A DNA stretch of 64,000 bases. It comes from Pseudomonadota bacterium. GTDB lineage: Bacteria; Chloroflexota; UBA5177; JAJPKF01. The DNA is taken from the NCBI GenBank assembly GCA_021323865.1, contig JAJPKF010000015.1, forward strand, positions 54,386 to 118,385, written 5' to 3'. Below, piece by piece: positions 43,279 to 51,580 of this stretch. The position numbers and the translations under genes were made by a program. Under the pieces are notes generated by a model. The model was not told the DNA's origin. It saw only the letters and a program-made list of their open reading frames with translations, and did no database searches. Every line of letters begins with the position of its first letter. Positions within the stretch are counted from its first letter, which is position 1.

Positions 43279-43787
43279 CAAGCGTTCTCCGCGATCTCCC
43301 ATACGGTCGGCGAGCCCGTGAAGTCCTCGGAGCGTAGCCCGAAGACCCACACCGGCCACAGGCGGAAGGGGGAGTTGACGGTCGGATCCAACAGCTCGGG
43401 CCCATAGTCGGTGCCGTACTTCTCGTTCGTGAGCCGCAGCATGACGTCGAGCTGGCCCACATCAGTCACCAGCTCTGCTCTCGCTTCGACCACGACCGGA
43501 TTGGCCGCGTCCTCGGTGGTGATGGTGCATCGTGGGTCGGTCACGAGGTTGCGGGCCTTTCGGGAGCGACGGCTGCTGCTCAACCAGAGCGATCCGTCAT
43601 GCCAGATGGCCCACACAGGCATCACATGAGGTCTTCCGGTCGGTCCATTCGAGCTGAGCCAGAAGTTCCGCGAGGAGCTGAGGCGCTCCGCGGCCCAGTC
43701 CCAGGGGAGCAGGCCGCCGCCCTCTGATTCCGGAAGGGTCCCATAGCCGGGCATGTGCGGGCGGCGGGCTTTCCTGGCCGCTTGCAT
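43278..43787 (-). CDS. Pyridoxamine-phosphate-oxidase-like flavin/F420-binding protein
   Basis: Split-barrel protein of 169 residues that probably binds FMN or F420 and reduces or oxidises a small molecule. FWLSSNGPTGRPHVMPVWAIWHDGSLWLSSSRRSRKARNLVTDPRCTI (about 36-83) is the typical barrel core with the phosphate-binding SxRSRKARNL region. AGGAGGTGG directly before ATG 43785-43787 fixes the start and rules out a longer form. It is translation-coupled (TGATG) to the phosphoesterase gene. F420-dependent nitroreductase-like and PNPOx proteins cannot be separated by eye. Confidence 0.85.
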   Translation of the reverse strand: MQAARKARRPHMPGYGTLPESEGGGLLPWDWAAERLSSSRNFWLSSNGPTGRPHVMPVWAIWHDGSLWLSSSRRSRKARNLVTDPRCTITTEDAANPVVVEARAELVTDVGQLDVMLRLTNEKYGTDYGPELLDPTVNSPFRLWPVWVFGLRSEDFTGSPTVWEIAENA

Positions 43788-43874
43788 GGGCCACCTCCTC
43801 TCGGCAGAGACGTCAGATTCAGGGTAGCGGGCGGGCCCTTTGCCGGGAGCGCCTGCTCCCCCTGCGGGGCATCC

Positions 43875-43880
43875 TAAACT
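43875..43880 (+). promoter_or_regulatory. -10 box for a leaderless dnaG mRNA
   Basis: TAAACT is followed by CTCTGTG and then the dnaG ATG, a seven-base gap with no Shine-Dalgarno sequence. Confidence 0.5.
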
Positions 43881-43887
43881 CTCTGTG

Positions 43888-45747
43888 ATGGACAGCGTGG
43901 AAGAGGTCAAGGCGCGGCTGGGGATCGAGGAGGTCGTCGGCCAGTATGTGGAGCTAAAGCGTTCCGGCAGCGGCCTCAGGGGTCTCTGTCCCTTTCATCA
44001 GGAGAAGACGCCCTCCTTCTACATCTCACCGTCGCGCGGCACCTATCACTGCTTCGGCTGCGGCGAGGGCGGCGACATCTTCTCATTCCTGCAGGCCTAC
44101 GAGAAGATCGACTTCCGTGAAGCGCTCCGCCGTCTGGCCGATCGAGCGGGCGTCGAGCTGGTGGATGACCGGGCTCGAATCCAGCAGGCCGAGGAGAACC
44201 AGCGGCTCTATCAGGCCAATGCCGCGGCGCTGGAACATTTCCGTGACGCGCTCGTGAGTTCCCAGGGCCGTCGAGCCGCCCGATATCTGGATGAACGGCG
44301 GATATCCGAGTCCGTCCGGCAGGCCTTCGGCATCGGCTATGCCATCGATTCCCGCCGTGCCCTCCATCAAGAGCTGGGCACGCGCGGATTTACCGACGAA
44401 GAGCTGCTCGCCGCCGGCCTGGTCATGTCCGGAGACGGCGACATTCGCGATCGGTTCCATGGCCGGGTCGTCTTCGCCATTCGTGACCTCAGGGGGCGCG
44501 TGACCGGCTTCGGCGGCCGCAGCCTCGGAGATGCGGAGCCCAAGTACCTCAACTCACCGCAGACGGACATCTTCGACAAGAGCCGTACCCTCTTCGGCAT
44601 CGACCTGGCGCAGGAAGCGATCCGGACGGAGCGCCTGGCGGTGGTGGTTGAGGGATATGTCGACGCGATTCGCGCGCACCAGTGCGGGTTCAAGAACGTG
44701 GTGGCAAGTTTGGGGACGGCCATCACGGTGCCTCAGCTCCAGATCTGCTCGCGCCTGGCTCCCGTGGTGGTCCTGGCGCTCGACCCCGACACGGCCGGTC
44801 AGGAGGCGACCGTACGAGCGGCGCTCTCCGCGCTGGCCGGCCTGCCTCGCCGGCAGCGGCAGCTCCCCGATTCCCTGGGCCGAGGGATGGTGGACGTGGG
44901 CCTGACGGTCGATCTCCGAGTCGCGCGGATCCCACCTGGGGCCGGCGATCCCGACGAGCTGATCGAGCGCGACCCCCAGGAGTGGCGGCGCCTGATCGAG
45001 CAGAGCGTGCCCGCGTTTCAGTTCTACTTCGACACGGTTGTGGCCTCGGCGGATCGATCCCAGGATGCCTGGCGCCAGCAGATCATCGACCGCATCCTTC
45101 CCGTGATCCAGGACTTTCCGTTCGCGGTAGGGACGCAGGCGGCGTGGATCGAGCGGCTGGCCGACGTCACCGGCATCCAGCCCCGGCTCCTCCAGAACCG
45201 CCTTCCCACGACCGCGGCGCCCACGCGCCCCCCGGGTCGACGCGGGGCTCGCCGTCAAATGGCGGCAGCGCCCGCCCCTTCGCCCAAGCGAGTCGACCCG
45301 CGACAGGAGGCGGAAGATGCGCTGCTGCGGATCCTCCTGCAGCACCCCTGCCCTCCCGAGCTGGCGCCGGCGCTGGGCGAGCTGCGGCCGGCCAGACCCG
45401 AGGTCCGCGAGATCCTGGCCCGCGTCGGCGAGGCTGCCGGCTCGGACCGAAGACCGCACCTGGACGGCCTGGGACCGGCGGCCGCCGAGCTGGCTCGTCG
45501 TCTCGCGACCTCGCCCTCACAGGACATGCCCGACTCGCGGGTCGAGCCCGCGGTACGTCTGCACATCGCCATGATGCGCCTCTGGGCCGTCAAGCAGCGG
45601 ATGACCGAGGAGCAGCAGCTCCTGGCCGAGCTCGGGCCGGAAGACCGCGAGAATGGCCGCCGCAGCCTCGGTCTCCTCTACGCGGAGCGGGCCGACCTCG
45701 AGGTGCAGATCGACGAGCTCAACCACAAGGTCATCGCCGCCGTCTGA
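43888..45747 (+). CDS. dnaG: DNA primase
   Basis: Makes RNA primers at the replication fork. The 619-residue protein has the CHC2 zinc finger CPFHQEK...YHCFGCGEGGD (about residues 34-63) and the primase core. The TOPRIM part has VVVEGYVDAIRAHQCG near 253 (catalytic Glu) and VLALDPDTAGQEA near 293 (DxD). A C-terminal helicase-interaction domain of about 130 residues follows a Pro/Arg/Ala linker near 440-470. Start ATG 43888 gives the family N-terminus (VEEVKARLGIEEVVGQYVELK). Usual neighbours rpoD and dgt are absent from the window; a hypothetical gene converges from the right four bases past the stop. Confidence 0.96.
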   Translation: MDSVEEVKARLGIEEVVGQYVELKRSGSGLRGLCPFHQEKTPSFYISPSRGTYHCFGCGEGGDIFSFLQAYEKIDFREALRRLADRAGVELVDDRARIQQAEENQRLYQANAAALEHFRDALVSSQGRRAARYLDERRISESVRQAFGIGYAIDSRRALHQELGTRGFTDEELLAAGLVMSGDGDIRDRFHGRVVFAIRDLRGRVTGFGGRSLGDAEPKYLNSPQTDIFDKSRTLFGIDLAQEAIRTERLAVVVEGYVDAIRAHQCGFKNVVASLGTAITVPQLQICSRLAPVVVLALDPDTAGQEATVRAALSALAGLPRRQRQLPDSLGRGMVDVGLTVDLRVARIPPGAGDPDELIERDPQEWRRLIEQSVPAFQFYFDTVVASADRSQDAWRQQIIDRILPVIQDFPFAVGTQAAWIERLADVTGIQPRLLQNRLPTTAAPTRPPGRRGARRQMAAAPAPSPKRVDPRQEAEDALLRILLQHPCPPELAPALGELRPARPEVREILARVGEAAGSDRRPHLDGLGPAAAELARRLATSPSQDMPDSRVEPAVRLHIAMMRLWAVKQRMTEEQQLLAELGPEDRENGRRSLGLLYAERADLEVQIDELNHKVIAAV

Positions 45748-45751
45748 TCGC

Positions 45752-46252
45752 TCAGGGAACGACCGCCCAATGCTTGGGCAGCTCGTAGGGAACGGTTCGT
45801 CGCGAATAGCGATGCCCGTTGTGCACATGGGCCTCACCGCGAACGATGTCGCCGAACAGGTTCTGGCCCTGCACGATGCGTCGCTCCTTGAGGTTGAGGA
45901 TGACGAATCCCGTTCGGGTAGGCCGGTTGCTCTCGGCGCGGGTCACGTCGTCGAGCACCCGGAGCACCGGTCCATCCTCACCCTCGAGAAGCGCGATCTG
46001 CGCCTGAATGGAGCGGAAGTTCTCCCGGGTGTTGTGCTCGTCGAAGACGGCCAGGCCGTTCAGCACGTAATCCCTGATCCGCTTGTCCACCGCGTTGGCA
46101 ATGTCCAGCAGCTCCGGGAGGCTGCGGGCGCCGGCGGCGCATCCGACCAGAAGGGGCTGGAGAAAAAAGCTGTCTCCGACAAAGCTGACCGTGCCGGAGC
46201 CGTCGACGATCGTGAAGCGCAGAACCTCTCTTCGAGGTCTTGACATTGTCAT
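45752..46252 (-). CDS. Hypothetical protein, 166 residues
   Basis: Not recognised. The protein is soluble-looking with no signal peptide or membrane segment. It has several features of a folded beta-rich domain: LRFTIVDGSGTVSFVGDSFFLQPLLVG near the start, a helix RSLPELLDIANAVDKRIRDYVLNG near 43-66, and GFVILNLKERRIVQGQNLFGDIVRGEAHVHNGHRY near the end. One cysteine is present. Codon use looks like that of neighbouring real genes. TATTCT ends seven bases before the ATG, suggesting a leaderless mRNA divergent from rsfS. It converges with dnaG with a four-base gap. Confidence 0.7.
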   Translation of the reverse strand: MTMSRPRREVLRFTIVDGSGTVSFVGDSFFLQPLLVGCAAGARSLPELLDIANAVDKRIRDYVLNGLAVFDEHNTRENFRSIQAQIALLEGEDGPVLRVLDDVTRAESNRPTRTGFVILNLKERRIVQGQNLFGDIVRGEAHVHNGHRYSRRTVPYELPKHWAVVP

Positions 46253-46258
46253 ACTTCC

Positions 46259-46300
46259 AGAATATCAAGCAGCCCATTTGCGGCTTCCAGCGCCTATAAT
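46259..46300. promoter_or_regulatory. Divergent leaderless promoters of rsfS and the hypothetical gene
   Basis: On the plus strand TATAAT (46295-46300) is followed by six bases and the rsfS ATG. On the minus strand TATTCT (46259-46264) is followed by six bases and the other gene's ATG. The two -10 boxes are 30 bases apart, back to back, in a 54-base gap without a ribosome-binding site for rsfS. Confidence 0.6.
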
Positions 46301-46306
46301 TCGCTG

Positions 46307-46687
46307 ATGCAGGAACGTCAGCCGGTTGTGGAACCGGCCGAGTTTGATCCCAGCGCAGTGGCGCACCGCGTTGTCGACGTGGCGACCGACAAGAAGGCGG
46401 TCGACCTGCATCTGCTCGATATCCGCCCGCTGACCACCCTGGCCGATTTCTTCGTGATCATGACGGGCACCAGCAGGGTGCACATCCGCGCGCTGAGCGA
46501 GAACATCCGGGAGGCTCTGGCCCAGGACGGCGTACGCGCCCTGCAGATCGAGGGGAGCGCCGACGACGGCTGGGTGCTGATGGATCTGGGCTCCGTCGTC
46601 GTGCACATCTTCAGCGCGGATCGCCGGGCCTTCTATGGCCTGGAGCAGCTATGGAGCGCCGGCACCACGGTCGTTCGTATACAGTAG
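46307..46687 (+). CDS. rsfS: Ribosomal silencing factor RsfS
   Basis: Binds L14 of the large ribosomal subunit and blocks subunit joining when nutrients fall. The 126-residue protein has the full DUF143/Iojap pattern: DKKAVDLHLLDIRPLTTLADFFVIMTGTSRVHIRALSENIRE (about 28-69), IEGSADDGWVLMDLGSVVVHIFSADRRAFYGLEQLW near the end. The perfect TATAAT six bases before ATG suggests a leaderless mRNA. nadD, its usual neighbour, is not present. A small membrane-protein gene follows after 59 bases. Confidence 0.94.
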   Translation: MQERQPVVEPAEFDPSAVAHRVVDVATDKKAVDLHLLDIRPLTTLADFFVIMTGTSRVHIRALSENIREALAQDGVRALQIEGSADDGWVLMDLGSVVVHIFSADRRAFYGLEQLWSAGTTVVRIQ

Positions 46688-46746
46688 GGGCGTGGGCGGT
46701 CTGCCTGAGAGGGCTGAAAAGGAGAGGCCTGTCACAGGAGCAATCC

Positions 46747-46926
46747 GTGAATCACAGCACGTTAGAGCACTGGCGATACTTCATCCTGGGCATGTGCCTC
46801 GGCGCACTGATCACCGGATTCATCGTGAATCTGATGACCCAGTGGGTCGAGCACGGCGACGCGCTCTATCCCGCCCGCACCCGCATGTCTCGGAAGGGCC
46901 GGTCCGTCCGATACGACCTGCTCTAA
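46747..46926 (+). CDS. Small single-span membrane protein, 59 residues
   Basis: Not recognised. GTG 46747 has ACAGGAG seven bases upstream, so the frame is read from here rather than from inside rsfS. Residues 10-29 (YFILGMCLGALITGFIVNLM) form one membrane helix, with a short polar start (NHSTLEHWR) and a basic tail (ARTRMSRKGRSVRYD). It is probably transcribed with rsfS. The size suggests a small accessory membrane protein; function unknown. Confidence 0.6.
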   Translation: MNHSTLEHWRYFILGMCLGALITGFIVNLMTQWVEHGDALYPARTRMSRKGRSVRYDLL

Positions 46927-47144
46927 GCGGCTAGCGGCGTCAGCCCGCCGTCGGATGGTCGCTCCAAAGGGGGCTCGATCTTCTGAGCCGTCCTTCAGAC
47001 CGGCCTCCCAAGCGTCCGACAACGAGCCAGTTTGTCCGGGTGGCGACTCGGCGTGTCGCCCCCGTACGGCTCCGGCTTTCCCTGCTGTCTGACTCCGGAA
47101 CCTTGGGAGTCGGAGTGGTGAACGGCTCACGAAGGAGGGTCAAC

Positions 47145-47507
47145 TTGCGTCCCCTCCCACCGTCAGACCTGGAACCGAACGAAGAAGTCGTCGACATTGA
47201 CGACTACGACTTCACGCGGGAGTATGGCTGCGGCGATTACTCCTTCCTGGCATCGGCCAAGCAAAGCGCCGAGACGGGGGAGTGGCGCAGTCGCATACGT
47301 ATCTACTCAAACGTTGGGAAGCTGGATGCAGCCATGGAGCTGGACGCAACCTATCCCACGAGCGCGGAGGCACTCGCCGCCGGGGTCAGGAAGGGTCGCA
47401 CGCTCATGCGCTTCTGGAAGGACGTCGGGGCAAGGCTGGCTCCGGCGTCGGCCCCGTTATGTCCAGTTGCTCGTAGGGTAGCCACTCGTCCGGGGAGTCC
47501 ACAGTGA
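47145..47507 (+). CDS. Hypothetical small acidic protein, about 120 residues
   Basis: Not recognised. The start TTG 47145 follows GAAGGAGGGTCAAC, a strong ribosome site. The protein has an acidic stretch NEEVVDIDDYDFTREYGCGDYSF near residue 12, then IRIYSNVGKLDAAMELDATYPTSAEALAAGVRKGRTLMRFW. The last 30 residues are low complexity. Its stop overlaps the GTG of the next micro-ORF as GTGA. The 218-base gap before it (46927-47144) shows two small hairpins (around GGCGAC/GTCGCC and GACTCC/GGAGTC) and no gene I can support. Confidence 0.5.
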   Translation: MRPLPPSDLEPNEEVVDIDDYDFTREYGCGDYSFLASAKQSAETGEWRSRIRIYSNVGKLDAAMELDATYPTSAEALAAGVRKGRTLMRFWKDVGARLAPASAPLCPVARRVATRPGSPQ

Positions 47508-47596
47508 ACATGACAAGCATCGCCGGCAAACTCCTCGATACGCTGATCCCCATCCGGCGGCACGACCGGAGATTCCGCAGGGAGGAGGAAGGGTAG
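47504..47596 (+). CDS. Micro-ORF of 30 codons coupled to the upstream gene
   Basis: GTG 47504-47506 overlaps the preceding stop (GTGA) and has GGGGAG six bases upstream. It encodes a basic peptide beginning MNMTSIAGKLLDTLIPIRRHDRRF and ending TAG at 47594-47596. The N-terminal 16 residues could form a short amphipathic helix. The coupling and ribosome site argue for translation; no family is recognised. Confidence 0.4.
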   Translation: MNMTSIAGKLLDTLIPIRRHDRRFRREEEG

Positions 47597-47623
47597 GCCA
47601 CATCGGGCGACCGCCCCTCCGTT

Positions 47624-47815
47624 GTGACCCGCGTGTATCGGAGTGAGAACGTTCGGCACAAGGACTACATCCGCATGCAAGCCCTCGGCTACCGTCAGGT
47701 GCGCAGGGAGGAAATCCCCGGTCCCCGGTCCACCGTCGACAACTGGATCCGGATCACCTATGCCACCGACGCGGGAATCGAGTCCGGCGAGGCTGGAGAG
47801 GGGGACAGCGGGTGA
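47624..47815 (+). CDS. Hypothetical small basic protein, 63 residues
   Basis: Not recognised. GTG 47624 starts MTRVYRSENVRHKDYIRMQALGYRQVRREEI, followed by STVDNWIRITYATDAG and a Gly/Glu-rich end. No good ribosome site is seen, although GGAGGAGGAAGGG lies about 30 bases upstream. It is the third in a run of small same-strand frames (47145-47815). Apart from the operator-like site at 47900, the following 225 bases carry no gene I can support. Confidence 0.4.
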   Translation: MTRVYRSENVRHKDYIRMQALGYRQVRREEIPGPRSTVDNWIRITYATDAGIESGEAGEGDSG

Positions 47816-47899
47816 TGCTCTCGTTTCGAGAGGCGACGACGAGCATCCGTTGTGCTGTCCGTGCAGCCCGGCTTATGTTCCGGGAAGTCACAACGGGCC

Positions 47900-47918
47900 T
47901 ATAATCGGACGCCGATTA
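47900..47918 (+). promoter_or_regulatory. TATAAT box overlapped by a perfect palindrome
   Basis: TATAAT (47900-47905) is a consensus -10. The palindrome TAATCGG-acg-CCGATTA (47902-47918) overlaps it and the start of transcription, the usual place for a repressor site. The promoter would serve the gene at 48041; no good -35 is present. Confidence 0.6.
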
Positions 47919-48040
47919 GCGCATCACACTGTGCTCTAATCGTCCTTCTCAATCGAGGACGGGCAAGATGCTGACACCCAACGCCGTCCCCGCTACCCTG
48001 CCACTTCGGTGATTCAGAGGACACGGCTCAGGAGTCGCAC

Positions 48041-48946
48041 GTGAACGACCAGCCCGTGTATGAGCCGAGCTGGGTTCGGCAGCAGACCAACCGGCCCGTG
48101 CGGACGATGGTCACGGGGCTGCTGGTGCTTGGCGCGGCTTTCGCCGCACTGACCGGAAGCATGTTCCTTTGGGCCGGCGGAGCGGGACCGCCGGCCGTGC
48201 CCCGGACGGGCGTCCGAGCCATGAGAGTGACGTATTACCCCCCGACCATGCGCCAGCATGGTCCGTTTGCCGTACGGCACCTTCTGACAACGAACCGTCG
48301 CCAGATTGAGATGATCGCATGGCTCATTGACATTCGGCCGGTTCAAGGAACAGCCGCCGCGATAGTCTGCCTGGGCAACATCAACCTCCCCGTGGACACC
48401 GTCAGGTTCGAAACGGTCCGAGGCAAGGTGGTGACCGCCATGGTAGACGACTGCGGTAGTATCCACACCGCCCGCGATGCGATGCTCGATCTCCACCACA
48501 CGGTAGAGCGAGCACTGGGGCGGATCGTCGCAATGGCGGCGCGCGGCACCGGCCGTTCGGCCGTTACCTGCGGCGGACCAGGCCAGAGGTCGTGCACGAC
48601 CGTGCTCGGACGGTGGCCTTGGCTTTGCCGTCCGAAGATTTTCATCGATGGGACGGCGAGGAGGATAGATCGCGGCCAGTGCGAGGGCACCCTCGCCCGC
48701 TTTCCGTCATACAATGCGGCTCTCAAGGGAGACGCTTCCGGTCAGTCCGAGGTCATTGTCGTGAAAGGAGTCGGACTCCGCCTCGACGTCAACAACGTGA
48801 CCGCGAACAACGGCGATGACCTACTCCACCTTTCGGGAACGCGGCCTCACGTATCCTTGGTCGATAACCGCGGCATCACCGGGGTGGGCGGGACCTATGT
48901 GCTCAGCTTCGGCTGTCCCCCGAGAGCAGGCTGCGGAGGCGGCTGA
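48041..48946 (+). CDS. Membrane-anchored extracytoplasmic protein of unknown function
   Basis: Not recognised. The 301-residue protein has a short cytoplasmic start, one membrane helix (MVTGLLVLGAAFAALTGSMFLWAGG, about 23-47) and a long outside part. That part contains cysteine pairs (VTCGGPGQRSCTTV, WLCRPK, GQCEGT, FGCPPRAGC) that may form disulfides. A helical stretch AMLDLHHTVERALGRIVAMAARG lies in the middle. GTG 48041 has GGAG six bases upstream. It is controlled by the palindromic promoter at 47900 and stands alone before the convergent uvrC. Confidence 0.65.
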   Translation: MNDQPVYEPSWVRQQTNRPVRTMVTGLLVLGAAFAALTGSMFLWAGGAGPPAVPRTGVRAMRVTYYPPTMRQHGPFAVRHLLTTNRRQIEMIAWLIDIRPVQGTAAAIVCLGNINLPVDTVRFETVRGKVVTAMVDDCGSIHTARDAMLDLHHTVERALGRIVAMAARGTGRSAVTCGGPGQRSCTTVLGRWPWLCRPKIFIDGTARRIDRGQCEGTLARFPSYNAALKGDASGQSEVIVVKGVGLRLDVNNVTANNGDDLLHLSGTRPHVSLVDNRGITGVGGTYVLSFGCPPRAGCGGG

Positions 48947-49020
48947 GGGCTGTGTTCAGATGGTCCATCCAGTTCGCAGACTTGGTCGGCCACCTACGGT
49001 CGAAGATCGGGTCCGGGGCG

Positions 49021-50883
49021 TTATTCGGCGAGGTAACGCTTCAGCGATGCCGCCATGGCAGGATTGAGGCCGGGGACCGCGGCGATCTCTTCCACCGATG
49101 CTTCGCGCAGCCCTTTCACCGATCCAAAGGTCTTGATGAGCGCTCGCCGGCGAACGGGCCCGATGCCGCGAAAGCCGTCCAGCACCGACACCTGCGCCCG
49201 CCTGCCGCGCACCTGTCGGTGATAGGTCACGGCGAAGCGATGCGCCTCATCCCGGATCCGCTGGAGCAGATACAGCCCCTGGGACTCACGCGGTAGGAGA
49301 ATTGCCGCCGATCGGCGGGGCACGAACACTTCCTCGTGCCGCTTCGCCAGACTGACAATTTTCAGATTGGGCGCGCCGGCCTGCGCGAGCCCCTCCAGGG
49401 CGGCGCTGAGCTGTCCCTTGCCGCCGTCCACGATGACAAGATCGGGAACCCGAGCCCAGCCGTCCTCACCGCCATGGCCGTTGGTCTCGGTCGACGCGGC
49501 GCCCACCGCCCGCCGGAAACGTCGGCGGATGACCTCGCGCATGGCCGCGAAATCGTCCTGCTGGTCCGAGCCCTGGATGCGGAAGCGCCGGTACTCCGAG
49601 TTCTTGGGGCGGCCGTCCTCGAACACCACCATGGAGGCCACCGTGGAGGCGCCCTGGATGGTCGAGATGTCGAAGCATTCGATGCGCTTCGGTTGGGCGG
49701 GAAGGGCGAGCGCCGCCTCCAGCTCGGCCAGCGCGATGGAGATCTTCTCCCGATCGCTCAGCCAGCGCTGCTTGGCCTGCTCGAGGATCTGACGGGCGTT
49801 CTCGGTGACCATCTCCAGCAGCTTTCGCTTCTCACCCCGACGCGGCACGACCAGGACGACCGGACCACCCCGGAGACTCGCGAGCCAGGCCTCCAGTACC
49901 TCGCGCTCGGCCAGATCCAAGGAGACCAGGACCTGTCGCGGAATCTTGGCGGCCCGCTCGTAGTACTGCTTGAGGAAGGCGCTCAGGACCTCATCCTCGG
50001 ACGCTTCGCTGGGGTTGTCGAGCAGGAAGTGCTGCCGGTCGACAATGCGGCCGTTGCGAATGTGAAAGACCTGAGCCGAGGCGTCTCGATCCCCCTGGGC
50101 CAGGCCCACGACGTCATACTCACCACCGCCGACGGCGCTGATCTTCTGCCGCTCGACGGACCGCTCGACCGCCTGGATCTGATCGCGAACATGGGCGGCC
50201 GCCTCGAAGTTGAGGCCATCCGCGTGCGCTCGCATCTTGGCGCGCAGATCCCGAAGAACCTGCTCGTGCTTGCCTTCCAGGAACAGCAGCACCTGGCCGA
50301 TGGTCTCGCGGTAGGTGGCTCGATCGACGTAGCGCACGCAGGGCGCCGTGCAGCGCTTGATGAAGTACTCCAGGCACGGCCGGGCGAGGACGGGATCGGG
50401 TGAGACCGCCTCGTCCGGAATGCTGATGTCGCAGGAGCGGTAGGGAAACAGCTTCTTGAGCAGGCTCAGGGTCTCATTGAGCGAACCGGAGTTGGCATAG
50501 GGGCCGAAATAACGGGCGCCGTCCTTACGCGTCCGGCGCACCCGAAACACCCGTGGAAACGGCTCCTGAACCGATACGCAGATGTAGGGAAACTGCTTGT
50601 CGTCCCGCAGCCGGATGTTGAAGCGCGGTCGATACTGCTTGATCAGGTTGGACTCGAGCATGACGGCCTCGAGCTCGGAGTCCGTGACGATCCAGTCGAC
50701 GTCGGCGGCCTTGGCCGTCATGGTCGCGGTGCGGATGCTGTGTCCGGTGGGATTGAAGTACGAGCGAACGCGGCTCTTGAGCGAGGCAGCCTTGCCCACA
50801 TAGAGGACCTGACCGGCGGAATCCCGGAAGAGATAGACGCCGGGCGAGGTCGGTACGTTCTTGATTCGGTCGGGGTCGATCAT
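49021..50883 (-). CDS. uvrC: Excinuclease ABC subunit C
   Basis: Makes both incisions of nucleotide excision repair. The 620-residue protein has the GIY-YIG domain at the start (PTSPGVYLFRDSAGQVLYVGKA), a Cys-rich part CLEYFIKRCTAPC near 174-186, and a UvrB-binding UVR motif near 200-240. The RNase-H-like 5' nuclease domain has ECFDISTIQGASTVASMVVFEDG near 400 and LVIVDGGKGQL near 470. HhH motifs close the chain (DGFRGIGPVRRRALIKTFGSV). Start ATG 50881-50883 fits the family N-terminus. Confidence 0.96.
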   Translation of the reverse strand: MIDPDRIKNVPTSPGVYLFRDSAGQVLYVGKAASLKSRVRSYFNPTGHSIRTATMTAKAADVDWIVTDSELEAVMLESNLIKQYRPRFNIRLRDDKQFPYICVSVQEPFPRVFRVRRTRKDGARYFGPYANSGSLNETLSLLKKLFPYRSCDISIPDEAVSPDPVLARPCLEYFIKRCTAPCVRYVDRATYRETIGQVLLFLEGKHEQVLRDLRAKMRAHADGLNFEAAAHVRDQIQAVERSVERQKISAVGGGEYDVVGLAQGDRDASAQVFHIRNGRIVDRQHFLLDNPSEASEDEVLSAFLKQYYERAAKIPRQVLVSLDLAEREVLEAWLASLRGGPVVLVVPRRGEKRKLLEMVTENARQILEQAKQRWLSDREKISIALAELEAALALPAQPKRIECFDISTIQGASTVASMVVFEDGRPKNSEYRRFRIQGSDQQDDFAAMREVIRRRFRRAVGAASTETNGHGGEDGWARVPDLVIVDGGKGQLSAALEGLAQAGAPNLKIVSLAKRHEEVFVPRRSAAILLPRESQGLYLLQRIRDEAHRFAVTYHRQVRGRRAQVSVLDGFRGIGPVRRRALIKTFGSVKGLREASVEEIAAVPGLNPAMAASLKRYLAE

Positions 50884-50998
50884 GGAAATCCTGGTGGTGG
50901 GGTGACGCGGCCGGCTGGGACCGCCCAATTATCGGAGCGCACCGAGTGCCTCCCTGGGAGAAGGAGCGAGTGTCGCGGGGGCCATACCTTCGGAGGAG

Positions 50999-51412
50999 CT
51001 ACGCTCCGGCCGGCCTCCCGAGGGCCGTTCCACTGCCGTGATATCGGGACGACCCGAAGGAAAGGATGGGGTAGAAGACGATCGGTAGGAGGATCAGACC
51101 CACGGCGAAGCCGGCGCCGCGATCAAAGACCCGCGCCACCGGCAGGCACAGCATGACCCAGAAGACGAAGGAGATGCCCCAGCCCAGAACCGGCAGCCCG
51201 CTTGCCGCGATCAGCGGGATGACCCACCACGTGGGTCTGCCGGCCACGTAGGCCAGGCCGATGAAGTTCAGTATGGGCACGAAGGACCACCACTTCGGCA
51301 GCCCTACCTTTCCGAAGATGCCCCAGTACATCAGACCCCCGACGAGGCCGCTCAGGAGGAGGAGTACGGCCAGGCTGATCAGGTTGTTGAGAAAGACGTT
51401 GCTGCCCGACAT
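50999..51412 (-). CDS. DUF5684-like small membrane protein
   Basis: Membrane protein of 137 residues with four hydrophobic segments. The sequence KVGLPKWWSFVPILNFIGLAYVAGRPTWWVIPLI, then ARVFDRGAGFAVGLILLPIVFYPILSFG resembles the DUF5684 family (signal-peptidase-like small membrane proteins of unknown role). ATG 51410-51412 is preferred to upstream starts because the homologous part begins soon after and GATAAT lies ten bases before it. It lies between uvrC and the nusA operon, divergent from the latter. Confidence 0.7.
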   Translation of the reverse strand: MSGSNVFLNNLISLAVLLLLSGLVGGLMYWGIFGKVGLPKWWSFVPILNFIGLAYVAGRPTWWVIPLIAASGLPVLGWGISFVFWVMLCLPVARVFDRGAGFAVGLILLPIVFYPILSFGSSRYHGSGTALGRPAGA

Positions 51413-51580
51413 GGTCCACCGAATTATCCAGCCGTGAGCGCAGTCGGCGCCGGGACCCATGCCGTGGGCCGGCAGAAATTGGCCCGTCATGGGACGGTGC
51501 GGGTTGGGCTAAGGGGGGACGAGTCGCCGGCCCAACGGCCATGGTTCCGCTCCGCGCGCCTGCCGAATCCCGGCCCAATT

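Noticed and set aside
46684..46746. TPP-riboswitch-like CTGAGA motif before the small membrane gene
   Set aside because: Only GGGG and CTGAGAGG are similar. The ACCTGAT and GGATAATGC-type parts of the THI box are missing.
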